The position numbers and the translations under genes are program-made. A stretch of DNA of 64,000 nt from Lineus longissimus (lineage: Eukaryota > Nemertea > Pilidiophora > Heteronemertea > Lineidae). The stretch is from positions 15,133,501 to 15,197,500 of the forward strand of contig NC_088310.1 in NCBI RefSeq assembly GCF_910592395.1. Reading direction: 5' to 3'. The notes beneath the pieces are model-generated. The model was not told where the DNA came from and did not search any database. It worked only from the letters and a program-made list of their open reading frames with translations. Shown here in pieces: positions 33,701-48,700 of the stretch; the stretch's first letter is position 1, and each line of letters begins with the position of its first letter.

Positions 33701-36700
33701 TAAAATGAAATATGTGGCCGAGGTCACTCTCGGGTACATAACAATTGCAGATGTGGTGTTTTAAAGGCTGTTCTCTATGCAGATTTGACGATACCTGGCT
33801 ACAAACACATATCACACCTGACCTAGATTTCAGTAAATTATAGTAGGAATGATGAAGAGATGTGGTAAAATTATTTTTCTAAGTGGAGAATTTTAAAATG
33901 CGAAATGTGGCCGAGGTCACTCTCGGGTACATAACAATTGCAGGTGTGGTGTTGACGATACCTGGCTACTAACATACATCACATTCGGTGAATTATAGTA
34001 GGATGACCAATCACACACCGCCAGGCAATCACGTGGGAGCTTATACAAGCGCGAGAAATGATTTGCCCATACATTATCACAAGACCGGGGTGCATATATT
34101 ATTGATCGAGTTACGCTGCGGTGACCACTTAGATTTTGACATCGTAGCACGACTTCCCCACGTTATCTACGGCCCCCGGCTGAAGAAGTTTTGGCTATAT
34201 AACCCTATACCCCCCTTTTTTTTATTGCAGATCTGCACGAATCTCTGGGACTCGACTTTCAGCACCACAAATAATATTTTCGCCAAATTTGTAGCCAAAC
34301 CCATTGTTACTGTCGCCAATCAATTTTTTTTTTGACATTGGCGAACGGTATCTGTACCCCTGGTGATAGACCGTGTTCGTTGACCCATATGTACAATAAG
34401 CCAACAAAATTTCTGACTGTCAACTACATCCATAATTGGTGCATTGTTTTAGGGGATAGTGCATGAAGAAAGTGTAACAATTAAAACCGTGCACCTTTGC
34501 TTCGGTGACATATCTGGAAACTCTTTCATTTTAAGTTCAAAGTTCAAATTATTTTAAAATAAACCTGTTCTGTGTTAAGTCATGATTTTATCAGCATCAC
34601 AAAGATGAAATAAGATGAACATTTCCTTGTTTACTGTATCTGTTTCTTTGCCTTTATCTGTGAAAATCCACCATAGTTTCACCTGTTCTTTTGTTCTTTT
34701 GGCAGTGATCTTGATGAGAAGTTTCGGAAGAGAGATCGTTGGGGTGGTGGCGGAATGGTGTCCGACTTTAAAGAAAAGGACAGTTATCGACCAGATGTCA
34801 AGTTGGAGTATGTGGATGAGTCTGGCCGGAATCTCAGTGCCAAAGAAGCATTCAAGCAGCTTTCATATCGTTTTCATGGCAAGGGATCAGGGAAAAAGAA
34901 GACAGAGAAAATGATGAATAAGCTAAGGGAGGAGCAGGTATGCTTAATTATTCATCAAGAATGATTCCTTAACCCAATTGCTGCCAAGGCCTAATGTTTC
35001 CTGTTTGCAAGGGCTTTTTAGCTCGGCTGACAAAGTCAGCAGAGCTAGTCAAATAGATGTTCAGTGGCATATGTATGTGAGTCAGTCAGTCGGTCCATCT
35101 GTCCGACATCTGCGACATTTTGAAACCGTAGTAGCCAGTCACTCCATATTTGTTGGAAAGGTAGACGTGGGTAAACTCTGATCAAAAACTACAGATAAGC
35201 GCAATTCGACCTAATGTGAAGTCACCATCTGGCGAAAGGTGTAAATTACAAATAATTTTTTGTGGCCTTATTCCAATAGATAGAAGCTTGAAATAAAGTT
35301 GAAGAGGTCAGTATAACATGGAGGTTTTGATATAAAATAGATTAGGTCGTTGGCGGTATTGGGCAAGTGTGTAAGTTGGCACATTGCCTGGAATGTTTGA
35401 ATTTTGCGGTTCAGGGCATTATCTCAGAATCCCGAGCTATGTCATAGTTGCGTAGTTATGTTCTGCGTGCCTGAAGCTGCATTTAGACATCAGCCATTTT
35501 GGTTGGAGTGAAGCAATGATAAATTATGAATTAGGAGTAAAATCACTTCAAATCAATGGTGTAAAAGTGAAGTAAAGTAGCTATGCTGGCTTTGCAGCTT
35601 TGTACTGGAGCTGGCCAAAGTAGTTCCAGCAAAATAGTTGCATTTTCATCAGAATTTGCTGTAGCTGAGCCAGGATACCAATATTTGGAACTCTTTGTTT
35701 CGATAGGATTATAGCTATTCACAGCAGAATGACTAAATAACGCAATTGGCAGTAATTGGCAGGTTTTTAAGATGGAAATTGTCGTCTGCTCAAATCTGGC
35801 AAAACGGCTTCGATGCTACCTGTCTCTGTAATGTACTGAACACGCTACACATAGGGCATTGCCCTAAGGCAATGCAGCCGAGGCTGATAATGTGATGGCC
35901 ATTTTACAAATGTATATTGAGCGTTCATTTTAAAACAGTTCCAATCTAAATTTGTCATAACAAGTAGTTAGAAACTGGTATTTCCCTATAGTTTGATTCT
36001 CAATGTCAGCATGCCTTTGGAACTGGTCGTTTTGTGGGGTTATTAGTCTCCGGCTTTAAGCTAGAGACTTCTATATTAGTAGGGATTCTTCTCCCAAAAA
36101 ATTATTCCGGCACACTCTCGTCCCAGGTGGACGTGGCGTATGCACGTACGTAATGGAATGCACTGTAAATGGTAGCTAGATTCAACCTTGTCCGCGAACT
36201 GAACATACAGTCTGGGTTCCAGGGTGATGTTCTGTATGAAAATACACAGTGGTATGCATGTGAAATGGCATAGAACAAACCTCATGGAACTCGCCACTTA
36301 CAGCAATACCAATAAACGAAATTATTCTGAAAGTGTTCTTTCCCACGTGTTCCGATTGTCTCGTATTGTAATAATTCTGTGCCTAGGATTGAAATTCGAT
36401 CCGCCCTTATTTTGATACCCGCTATTTGATCAGTTGTTTCACCACTAATCATAGCTGAAAATCATAGCCTGGTACCGCTGGCCACCGTCAGATGGCAGGG
36501 TGTTGATACCCTGGGGAATTCCTTGATCAACATCGTCCTGGTGAAAGATGACAATGGAAATACACCGAGCAATTCATGTAAAGAATTGAACGGCACAAGG
36601 ATACCGCGTGTATTTCATACATGGCATTCACGTCGTTCATGTCATTCTTCTTCGCTATCTTCCAAGTTTCATGCAAATTCCTCGCGTTCCTGATAATGCC

Positions 36701-39700
36701 GCCCCCCCCCCTCAAAGCGGGAGACTCCAGAGTCTGACAAGACTCAACTGACAATTCTAGTTTTGTCTAATTCTAATTGATATTGCCGATAAAAGACGCG
36801 TGGAGAAACCCATATTCATGCGCTCAGTTCATCTACGTACGGTAGACGTTTTGATAGAAAACCAGGGTGAGTTTTCTCTGTATTTTCTCTTGATTTGCTA
36901 GGTACAATTGGCCATGACACCGGTTATTTGAAAAGTCATAGTATAGAATAACTCCCGTAGCTTGTTTACATAGGAAGTGTTTTTGGCTTTCTGTCTCGTT
37001 ATATTTGCTCAGACATTGAGTCGAAGTGGAAGATCAAAACACACATGAACATGTGGATGTACATTTTATACACATAATGGTGTTGCAAAAAGTTCTTCCC
37101 AATCATCAGAATGAAATAATCGTAATCATAATTATCTATCACACATTGATAAAACAAATACAGAAGAATGACTTTGAAATCCAGACAAAAATTTGTTATG
37201 AGAATAGCCTCTTTGTACTTATAAATATCATCGACGCAATCAAAATAAACCCGAACGCTAGTCGAACAAACATGGCGAACCGCTTCACAAGAAGTTGACG
37301 TTTTCTCATTTTTCTTGTAAAAATAACAATGATGTCGTAGACCTATGATAGTGACACTGGTCAGAGTACACAAAGAATAGCGACGAAGTAGTCTGCTGGA
37401 ATTGCAAGTATTTTCAACAAACACTAAAACTGCCATTTTCAGTCTATGCTGATACGCAAAACCGCGAGGAGCTGCATGAACTGGGCCTACATTATTTACC
37501 ATACATTACACACTCGATACCAGTACATGAACAAATGCATTGCACTGCAACATATGTGCAGGGAAGTATAGTATGCATTGCAAGCCATGTGTCCAAACTC
37601 TACCAAGGTGAACTTTAGTAAATAAGGGCGAACTTTTTCAAATTTAACTTTTATAAATTTTTTTATGATTTAGGCCTAGGCCAATTTTATTGTATCGCCC
37701 TCCCCCCCCCTCCGGGGGTTGTACGTCCTCTCACGGTTTCGCGTATCAGCACAGAGTACTCATTGTTTTTGTAACATAATCAGGAATGTCAATAATAAAT
37801 GCCACCAGGGTTATCTTAGAGTGGACAGTCGTATCTTATTTTGATGGCTTTTTTTACAAAGTGCTATTTTTTCTCATTTTTAAAGGATGATGCAGTCTAT
37901 TTTCTATTAGTCATTCCGGTGGGTTCCACAGGCAAAGGTGGTGTTGCTTTACTGTATTGTACAAGTTTATTGAATAAAGAAGCCTTGAAATTGAAAATGC
38001 ATCTATGAATTTTTATCTATCATAATGATAAAAAATAAAGCTTGCCTATTAAATCTAAACTGTTTAACATGCAACCTTTAACCCTTATAGTGTCAGGCTC
38101 GGCCTCAGGTCGAATTAAAATTCCTACCCCTTTACTGTCGCACTTGACCCTGGGTCGAGAGAGGTTAATCCCTCAGAAAATGAATTATCTACGGCGCAAG
38201 TGGAGTCCGTTATGTTTAGTTTATCCAGTTTATGGACGGCGCTGCATCTGATTATTTGATACCAGGAAACCAAATTGTTTCTACATGAAAATTTCCCGCA
38301 ACTTGCGACTGAAAGTCGAGCACGTTTTCAGAAGAGGTCAGGCAATGGTCAGGGGTATGGTGATGTAAGAGACGTCATCATGCCTCATGTCATAATCAAG
38401 TAAGATACCACATTGTATCCTGATTGATATAAGAGAAGAGGGTGATGCAAGAGACGGCATCATGCCTCATGTCGCAATCAAGATACTGCATTGAATCCTT
38501 ACGGGAGGGAATGGGGCAGTGTCACAAGAACTAATCTAAACTAAAGGTAATGAAGGAGAGATTTGCACTGACTTACTTTTATGACCTTCTGGCCTACTTT
38601 AAGACTGTTATATCTAAATTAGTCATGTTTGGTATCGAACTAAAGGTGATGAACAGTAGGTTTGTGCTAACCCATTTTCATTACCAACTGATCTACTTGG
38701 GGTGGTTGGAGCTAAAGGTGTCGTCAGTGTTTGATATGAAACTAATAGTGTTGAAGAGTAGGTTTGCCCTGATCTACATTTATGACCTTCTAAACAACTT
38801 AAACACCATCTGTCTTGCTAATGGTATCAAACTATAGTTATTGAAAGAGCAGTTTTGCGCTGATATGCTTAAACACAGCTGGAACAAAGGCAGTTGTGTT
38901 AGTCATCAAACTCAAGGTACTGAAGAGTGGATGTATAGAAGAACCCCTCAACTACTTCAATCATTGCAGTTCAAATAAAACCTTCACAACTGTCATCCAC
39001 CCTAGGGGCCAAATTCATGTGTAACTTCTCCCTAATTAGTTTCAAGTCCTATTCATATTCTGTGAAGATTTACATGAAGGACCTGAATCTGTCAATTCAG
39101 TAGTTAAAGGCTGTTTTAAGCTAAACGCTCTTCATAAATTTGGCCCCATTTGACTAAGCTTGATTCCATCTAGCCAATCCACGTCTCCCTATATACCATT
39201 AACATACTTTCTGTTACATTCATATACTTCTTGTTCCATACTCTTGTCATTTATCTCATTCCTTGCTATTCAATTCCACTATCGTGGATGTGGATGGAAT
39301 ACTACTTGAAGTAATCTCAAATAACACACAATTAGCTCGGAATATAACGATAACATGAAATATAATATGATCTGATAACTCAAAATACAGTCGGCAATTT
39401 CTCCTTCCACACCGCGCAGGTTCCTCCTGACCTCGTGTTATGTTCAGACACCTAAACAAAATATCAAATTCACTCGTCACCGCATAAACAGTTGTTGTGG
39501 TAAACGTTTTTAGTTCGTCTTGGGCTTGTATCTTACATTGTAATTGTCATCCTTTTCTATTATTTGTATTATCAAAAGTTTAAATTGTAATATTGTGCTC
39601 GAAATTGTGAATGTTCTTGGCTGGAAATTCCGCGTCCTGCAGGCGAGATGCGCGACAAAAGTACCAGAATCATGATTGACGATGTGACGTCACAAGTCAA

Positions 39701-42700
39701 TACTAATTAGGTAATGTGAATTGGGCGCATCAACACACCTTAAATTCCTCTAAGAATTTACCCAAAACATCCATAATAAAACCATAAAACCAGAATGCAC
39801 AAAGCATGAATTAGAAAGAGTCCGAAGTTGTGTCGTCTCAAACACAAGAAAACGATTGTCTCTTCCAATGAACTTACAATGCGAAGTGTCTCTGTGGCTA
39901 GATTTCTAAATCGAAATACAAATGGAAACCATTTGCAGAGCGTGAATTGTCATTTTCCTGAATATGATGGATGTAGTGTCTTAATTACTATTAGTAACGG
40001 TGCGAAACGCGAATAACTAAACAAATATACTGTAACTGAAGATTGTTTTACGTACCGATATGACTAATTGCGAATAACGTTTACTACAGTCATGCTGGTA
40101 GTTGTGGTTCTGAATTAACGCTGCAACGCGATTTAGTCCTGGGCTTCAACAAGCATTACCAGTTTTTGAACTGGTCACTGGTTGGTTGCCCTGGCTGTAC
40201 AAATCTCGACATTACGTACTTTGCCAAATACTCCAACTTGAATCTTCGCCAGAAAACTGCAGATATCTGTGCAGCTTGTTTCCATCGTCTGGTAGGATAA
40301 TCCTTTACTTCAATTTGTAGCAGCGTATTACTATCTGTCTTTGACGTAAGCAGCACGTAGGACTGATTGGCTGCAAGTCATCAGCTGATCCTTTGACTGC
40401 CGTGAGGGGACGACTATTGATGATATGTTCCGCTTCTGCGGAAGCTGTCTGTAGAGTTTAGTCTGTCATGCACCAGGCCTTTAAGAATCCCATAAAGGCA
40501 TTTCCTGGTTGTCCTGATCATCCTCTCCCACATGCCACCTTGATGGCTTGCTGTCGGTGTGTTTAATTTCCATTCAATCCCCAAATCCGCCAATCTTTTT
40601 TCCATGATATCTGTATTCAACTTCTTGATATTGGTCCGAATTTCGATATTTGACCCTGCCAGGTTGCTTCTATTGTCTGAGATAATTTTAGCGACATGTC
40701 CTCTCATTGCGGCAAAGCGCTTGATAGCCATGATGCATGCGTCTGTTGTGAGTGAGTGAGCAATTTCGAGGTGTACTGCTCTGCTTGCTGGACAACTGTA
40801 AATAACGCCATATCTCTTCTCTTGGTGCTTCTTGACTTTGATGTACAATGGACCGAAATAGTCCATGCCTGCCTTCGAAAATGGTGGTTGATCTGTCTCT
40901 ACCCTGTCAGCAGGAAGTTCTCCCATCTGCTGTTCGATGACACATCCTCTGTACTTGCGGCAGACGACACATTTATGATTGATGCTCTTTACTGCCCATG
41001 TTGCTCTGACGATCCAATAGTTCCTTTGTAACTCAGCAATAACTTGGTTTCTCCTTGCATGTCCTAAATGGATGTGGATTTCTCTGATCAGACTCTGTAC
41101 AACTGGCGACTAGCCTGGAAGTACTGTTGGTGCCTTTGCGTTATGAGGCAATGACAATTTATCCAATCTGCCCTGTATCCTCAGTAGTCCATCATCTCCA
41201 ATTGCTATGTTCAGGTTTCTGAGCGGACTATTCCTCTCAAACGACTGTTTGCCTTTCAACTTCTTGATTTCGTCTGCGTAATAGTCCTGCTGCAGGACTC
41301 TAAAGATTGCTAATTAAGCCTCCTGTTCCTGTTGCAATCTTGGCCTTTTTAGCAGGATACTGCGGTGTCTGGCGTCCGTCGTCGTCGTCTGTCGTTAACT
41401 TTTGACAAATAGTGGCACGTTTCTTAACCGTTTGACCCAGAAAGTTTATACTTGGTGTGTGGGTACCCCTAGGCAAGACCTTCCTTCAGAATGAAAATCA
41501 GCGCAATTTGACAGCTGGTCTGCCATATAGGGGACGGTCTTTGAAAACCTATTTTTGTCATTTTGAAGCTGATGGTTGAAGCTAGAGCGATGAAAATGTT
41601 ATGTTGGGTGTATCTAATAAAGGTACATCACATATCACACAGGTTTTTGTTTTGACCTTTATTTCAAGGTCACAGAGGTCAAACTCTAAAAAATTTTTGA
41701 TGGTGGCACTTTTCTTTACTATTGGTCATAGACTCGCTAAATTTAATATGTAGACACCTATTATGCATCTCTACATGCTGACACAGATTTAGGTCAGTGT
41801 GACCTACAGTTCAGTTATAAGTAGGTCAAGGTTAAAAAAGCCCATTTGCTTTATTCCAGCAGATTGAAGTTTGAAATGAAGTTTTAGAGGTCTGCATGAT
41901 AAAGAGGTTTCGACATCAAATATATTAGTAACGTTTTACATCACTAGTTGGCGGTATTGGGCAAAAATGTTAGTTGGCACATTGCCAGCAGTTTTGAATT
42001 TCGCAGTTCGAGGCAATCAGTCGGTATCCCAGATGCGCAGTGTTGTTCTGCGCTGCTGGAGCTGCATACTACAAGTATGGACGACAGCCATTTTATAAGT
42101 TTGAAGCGAGACAAACAAGGAATTAAATCACCTTCAATCAATGGTATAAGTTGATCATCCGCTCTTCAGACCAGGTGGTATGTGTTGATTACATTCTTGT
42201 GATTGTTTTTAAAATATTAGTTAGTTCTCATTGCCGATAGTTTCAGAAAATTTTGACTATGATTGAAAGGTAAAATGACAAACTTGTCGGATTGGCCTTC
42301 GGTTTGGAATGGGGAATATTGGTCAATGCAAAGCGCAGTTGTGTTCAAGCTGCCCTGCCAATACGGGTGGCGTAATAATACTGCTAAAGAACAATAAAAT
42401 GAATTGTAGCAGTGTGTGTCAAAATTATGTGATGTCCATTCCATTTGATGATCCCGAAGTTTCGAGAATACGCCAAAATGGCGGATGCCGTCATCGGAGA
42501 TTAGCGTCAAGCCGGAACCTTTCGTTACACTTTGTGCTTTTAAACTCATGTTAACGGCTTATATTGACCCAGACGCTACTCATTGGGTAAACATCCACTA
42601 AAAATAGTTGCTTTAACTTTTGTTAACGTGTCACGAGTGCTCATATTGTCTCAAAAATGAATACAAACTGCTACCTAGTTACTCACTAACTCAGTACATC

Positions 42701-45700
42701 ATAATCTATAGGCCTACTGTGCATTCCTTGCTTCAATTATTCTTGTATCGTATTTTTCAACATTTCTCTCCAATCGCAAGCCGAGGATAAATACTCCTTT
42801 CAAGATTGCGTAATCACCCGCAATTCCACATTTGAAATTTCGGCCAATGACAGCAGGTTTTTAAAAATGTAAATGTGCTGTTTATTTTCAATAGTCACCG
42901 AATAGCTAAGACACATGTAAACTCATTTTAATTGGCCAGAAAACATCTCTCAGCTTCTCCCACAAATAACGATTCCCTTATTCTAACGTCAGTAACATGT
43001 GCACGCGGAAAACAATATGACCAACTCCACTTTTCAAGACAAACCACACCATCCCAAAACTATTGCATGATTAACCAATAACAATGACAAGTTCTTCCTC
43101 AAACTCTCCCTTTCAAATTGACAGGTGAGCACAATGGGCCCGGTCATTTCAATTCAGCTGCGACCTTTGATCTTGTCTGAACGATTGGACCTCCTGCAGC
43201 CTTTGTCTTCACTCCTCTCATTGTGACAGCAAACGATATGATGAATCCCCATGTGAACATCCTCTCAAGTACTGATATTGTAGAAGTCACACTCCCTTCT
43301 ACAGTGGTCTTCCCGACCTTGACCTCCGGATCCTCATTCTCTTCCTGTTCTGTTTGCTGGCTAATGTCAAACTTCGGGTATGCCACTTTACCAATGCGTA
43401 CGAATTCTGGACCATGACACCAAATATCTGTCCTTCTGCCTTGGATATCCGTCCCCCTGGAGGAGATATCAGCCGGATTGCAATGGTCTGGAACGAATCC
43501 CCACTGATTTGTCTCTGTTAATCTCTGTATTACTGCAACTCTGTTTGCCACGAAAATCTTAAAATTCTTCGTAGAATTGAAATTATATCCAAGGACAATC
43601 TGGCTGTGCATCCATTATTTCTTCTCTTGGATGTCTCCTTTCAATTCCTTTGAAAGGTGTACCATCCCCCTGGCTGCTGTTACTGCGGCTGTTAATTCCA
43701 ACCTTGGAATACTTAGTGCCTTTATTAGAGCCACTCTAGAATGTGCATAGATCAAGTTGACTCTCACTTGGCCATGCTTGTCCTCTTCTCTGAGATATGC
43801 AGCTGCTCAATATGCTACCAAACTAGCGTCGCTAAAGACATGCCGCTGCCTATTTATGACTTCTCCTATTATATGATTCGTGCAACGATCAAAAGTGGTG
43901 ACGTCAATATTCCCTAGCTCTCGCTTAAGGTCCTTCCATCGGGGTAGCAAATCAATAGGCAGTGGAGTGTCCCACTCCAAGCTCCTTTTCACCATCTCCT
44001 GGAGGATCATCTTTACTTTGAGTACAACTGGCGATACCAATTCGAATGGGTCGAATATTTAGCAGACTAGGCCCAACGCTCCTCTCCTAGTATTTGGTTC
44101 ACTCAGGTCTGGCTTCCTGTAGCTGACTCTATCCTCTTTGGGATTCAACTTCATTCCTAGAGCTGTTTCGGTTTCCTTTCCCGGTAGGCCTTGACTCAGG
44201 TTTACTGTCGGTTTGACCTCTGCAGATTCAGGGAGAGATTTCAGAACCTCCGGATCCGAACTGTTCCATCCTACTAACTGAAAACCACCTCTTTGCCTCA
44301 GCTCCATTAATCCTACTGCCACCTCCTTTACTTTCTCAGGCGTGTCCTGTGAGTCGATGTTGTCATCTACGTATGATGATTGCGTCGCTGCTTTAATGAA
44401 GTCCTGACTGAAATCTGCTGCATTATCTTCTGCGTTTTGCATCAATGCATAGTTGCTAACTCCTGGACTACTTGTAGAACCGAACATGTGTACAGCTAAC
44501 CTCATGTCCTTGACTTTCCTGTCCCGATACCACAGGAATCTGTACAAATGCCGGTCCTCTTCCTTTACTTGTATCTGGTAGAACATCTTCTTGATATAAT
44601 CTGAAGTGATGCCTATTTTCCCTTGCCGAAATCATAGTAAAACGCCGTCATGGTGTCTCTGAGATCAGATAACCAGCTAGAAGATTGTCATGACCGGGTG
44701 TCCCCAATGTGAACTGCGCAGTTCTCCGACATTCAGCAACAAGATTTGCGCACTGTTTTACTGCACGTCTACAGAGCTTATACATTATGTACTGTGTTGG
44801 GTATCAGATTCGAACACAACTTAGCAAGTCATCAAATTTTACCAAAACGAAACCTCTCCCAACTCAACCTTGGCACTTTTTAGAGGTCTCACTAGCCAGT
44901 GGTGATCAGGTCAACATTGGTCCCCCCTAAAAAAAAAGTTCTTCAATCTCAGGCGATTACCATGGATACAGATAAGCCTATCATATCGCTATTGCTGCAT
45001 GTTCAAATGTCGGTGTCCTGGGTATTTTGTGAAGAGGTAGCTCTGACGATTATTTGAGGAAAATATCAGCTTCTTCTGTGCACGTCCGCAGTGACCAGGC
45101 CTCGCATGCTATTTATAGCTCAATCGGATGTTGACATGAACTGGTTCCTGTCAGAGTGCACATGTTCTCAAGGTGAGACTTCGCGGTCAGAATGCTCAAA
45201 GAAAAGCCGCAACGGCACCCTATTTTGGTATCAAAATTTAAAATTGTTATTATTTGGCTTTCTCAAGGTGATAAGTAGAAGTTTATAAAAATATTATTTC
45301 ACCATCCATGTTAATTGTCAAGTTATAAGGCGGCAAGGTGAAATTTTCAAAATGTTCAGCGATGTACAGGGTGTCTCATGTATTGTGCTGCCCCCATGTT
45401 CTCATGACTGAATTACTTGATAACAATGAAAGCTGGCCAGATGTATTCTAGAAGCGACAAGCTATTCAGAAATGTATAGGTTTATGTGTGAGAGTGATAT
45501 ACTGCAAGGTCGACAGCCACTTGAACAGGGGTATGCATGAAATGACGTCGCGCCATTTGTGGAGCTAGGTAGGCCCGGCCATTGCACTGGCTAGTGAGAC
45601 CATAAGCCCGTCCTCAACAATGATAGGTATTTACTAATCGACCTTGGAAATTCGGACTTTGGAGCATGTTTTTATGGTGTTTACCACATCATGCCCGCCA

Positions 45701-48700
45701 AGCACGTTCGCAAACAAAAATCCGGCTATCATATTTTATATGTCGTATGTCAGTCAGTTTGAAGGTGGCCTCGATCATCATACACTGATGTGGACCTCTA
45801 ACACAATTGATACTGTTGTTGCTCATGGCCATGAATTTCATCATGAAATAATTTCACACTCTGGATCTGAGCCACACTACTTGGCCCATTTTGAACTGCC
45901 CGAGTCATTGGAAGTTTCATCTTCACGGTTGTCACCCTTCTGTGCTTCATTGTCCCCATCATCGACACAACTGGGCATCTCAGGATGGGCATGTCCAATG
46001 TCCATGGCAGATGATCATTTAAAGGACCCTCATTACCGTGGGGGTCCTTCTCAATAATGATGCACTCTGTGCATCATAAAAGAAATAACAACAGCAACCC
46101 CTCTTCTTCGGTCCCTTCTTTTTTCGTAAAATATTCCCTATCTTGTTAGTCACTTGTTTTTGATGATATTCTTATGGTACTTACTCCAAGCAACGATACA
46201 TCCCATGTCATACCGACTTTGGTTTGACCTATATACTATACATGTACAATGTTTCTTAACCTGGATGAATTCCAAAGCACCAAATATCTATACGGTGAGC
46301 ACAATGGCCCCTGGCCGTTTCATTGAAGCTAATAGTTGTACGTAGAGTGACGAAATTTTTATGGTAGGTGTATCAAATAAGGTTGAAAGACATATCATCC
46401 GGGTTTTTGATTTGACCTGCAGAGTGGTCGAGACGGGTGGAAGAACTCAACAAGTCGGGAGTCGATTTCTTATCTTTGTTAACACCATAACATGGGGTTT
46501 TCTAAAATAGTACATACATGTGTCACATTCAGAAACAGTACATCATAACCATACTTGTAGTATACAAATGTCCTCAAATTTGTCTTCCCTACAACATGGT
46601 CTTACACAGAGAACTAGAACCTACATCTTACTGTCACACAGATCATTGAAAACAGTCCTAAATATTCTCACAAACTTGGTACATGACAGAATGATATTGG
46701 TACTGTAAAATCGCTGGGAGACGTTGCTCCTGTACACAGAGTGCATTCTCAATGCATAGATGTATGCATCGCACGAGGCGCGCACTCATAAGACATCGGA
46801 CAATCAAACCTCGAGTTTGATGTACACCTTTAACTATTCTGAATGACAGTGGGCTAGGGTTTCTATACATATTTTGCTTTTACCTGAATCTTGAAAACTC
46901 CCGATTCAAACCATAAAGGGTTACAGAAACCCACAAAAAAGAGGGACGAAGTCCGCGAAGACCTTCCCTGACATATCAAAATGGCTGAAGCGAATGTGAC
47001 GTCATTGCAACTCACGGACGCGCGCATGCAAGTAAGTTATCGAGGGAACATGTCAAAATTTGACGATAGGCAAATAACGCTGGGAAAATAGGCGCAATAT
47101 TCAAAACACAGAGGTCAAAGTTCACTAAATCACTGATAAGTGGCACTTTTCGTTTCTATTTGAGCTAGAAGGTTCTAAACTTGTGAGGACATGTATCTTG
47201 GGACCCTACCCCAAAAATTTGTCCCACTCAGCCTTCAAATATTATGAAACTTGAAAATTAAACAAAGTCGGATTGCAACCAAATTTCATTTGATTGTATA
47301 TCAATGTACTCTCTACAACATCCCTGATTTTCAGTCAAATCCATCGGCCAATATGGCCGCCAGGTGGCCATCATGAAAATCCAACAAAGTCCTATCACTC
47401 CGATTGACTAAACTGTTGAACAAATGTCAACCAATTTCCATGTGACATGTACACTCTTCAATAACCCTGAAATTCAGTCAACTTTATAACTAAAATGCTA
47501 TACTTAGATGGTACCGGTAATTTTCTTTGGTGCCATTGAGCCAAAAGAATAATATTATTCAATGGAATCAAAACTGGTGAAACTAGCTAGAAACTGTTTT
47601 CCCCATATCCACCTGCAAATAACATGCATTACATTACCCGAGGTAAGCACATGGTCCCCGGACCATTTCATTCGAATGATATGGTATGATGTCGCCCTGG
47701 CACGTGACTCCAACATAACCTTCATCCTGTTCTTGGAAGCCGCCAGAATGGTTGGTTACGACACTTTGCTTGAGGAGAATAACTGAGCTGGTGCACCTTA
47801 GGGTGACTCAGTTCAAGCGTATAGTAGAGTTTTGTGTTTCCTTGGGGTGGCATGCTTAGCTCTTGTGATCCCTTGACCGTATGTATATTCACCGTCAGTT
47901 GACCGATCGCAGCTGAATCCCATACCCATTTTGTATTTGCACCAAAGCATTTAAACCCAATCGGCATCATATAGGCTGTTTTGAAGATGTAATCAATTGT
48001 ATTTTCTGTTACCCTCGTTGATAAAAGTTTGTATTTGGGAAGTGACCAAACCAGTCGATTCGGCTCAGCGCTCCTGGGTTTTGACTTGTATTGCCCTTGT
48101 CCGATTCTAAGGACAGGTTGATGGGAACAAAATGTTTTGGGTGATTAGCCCAGTGTTATCTAATTTTTTTCTATTTTCCAATGGAGAAATAACACGATTC
48201 TGAAAAATGCCATCTGATAAGAATAATTGTGAGCACTGTGTCAACGTCTTGTGTCATCGAACTGTCATCAACCTGTTCTGATCTTCAGAATGTACTGGGC
48301 CATTCCAAATGCCCCATTTTGGCTTACCATAGGGGAGTCTATATAATAAGGCTTTAGCGAGCATTACTATCTTGGAGGCATGTGCGTAATTAAAGTCCTG
48401 CACAAAGATTTCATAAAGACTTGGTAGTTATTAGTATGGTCAAGGGCATCACAAGCATGCCCTGCTATAATGAAAAGAAGAACAATACAATTGTTCTTTC
48501 TTTGTTATGTTCAATGGACAAGTGCATAATCTAGTGCCGTCAGTGATATAAAACATGCTCGCGTGGCACCTTAAAACCACTATTACCATTATTTTTGATG
48601 CAGTCGCTAGTTGAGGGAGGTAACAAGGTTAAGACTGCATGGGAAAAAAATTTGTGATATCTATTTGGTTGTTACTCATTCTTTTAACTTATGCATAATA

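Larger units (their letters stand above)
40150..44700 (-). mobile_element. Decayed BEL/Pao retrotransposon, pol remnant only
   Basis: Minus-strand pol pieces in order: reverse transcriptase (44640-44059), connection/RNase H (44040-43144) and integrase (41330-40414). They are interrupted by a repeat at 41350-43140. No LTRs, gag or protease are found, and many stops and shifts are present. It is clearly older than the BEL element at 52382-58358 and of a different subfamily. Confidence 0.85.

Noticed and set aside
36999-37502. 167-codon minus-strand open frame
   Set aside because: Its composition is that of AT-rich random translation (many Y, C, F, I), with no domain, no splice context and no repeat family match.
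38075-38168. Possible solo piggyBac end pair between two TTAA sites
   Set aside because: Both sites show CCCTTA/CCCTTT and a repeated 'gtcgnacttgaccctgggtcga'-type motif, but the two halves are direct, not inverted, and no coding remnant is near.
45644-46057. 137-codon plus-strand open frame
   Set aside because: No recognisable domain and no sign of codon constraint. It is likely chance.
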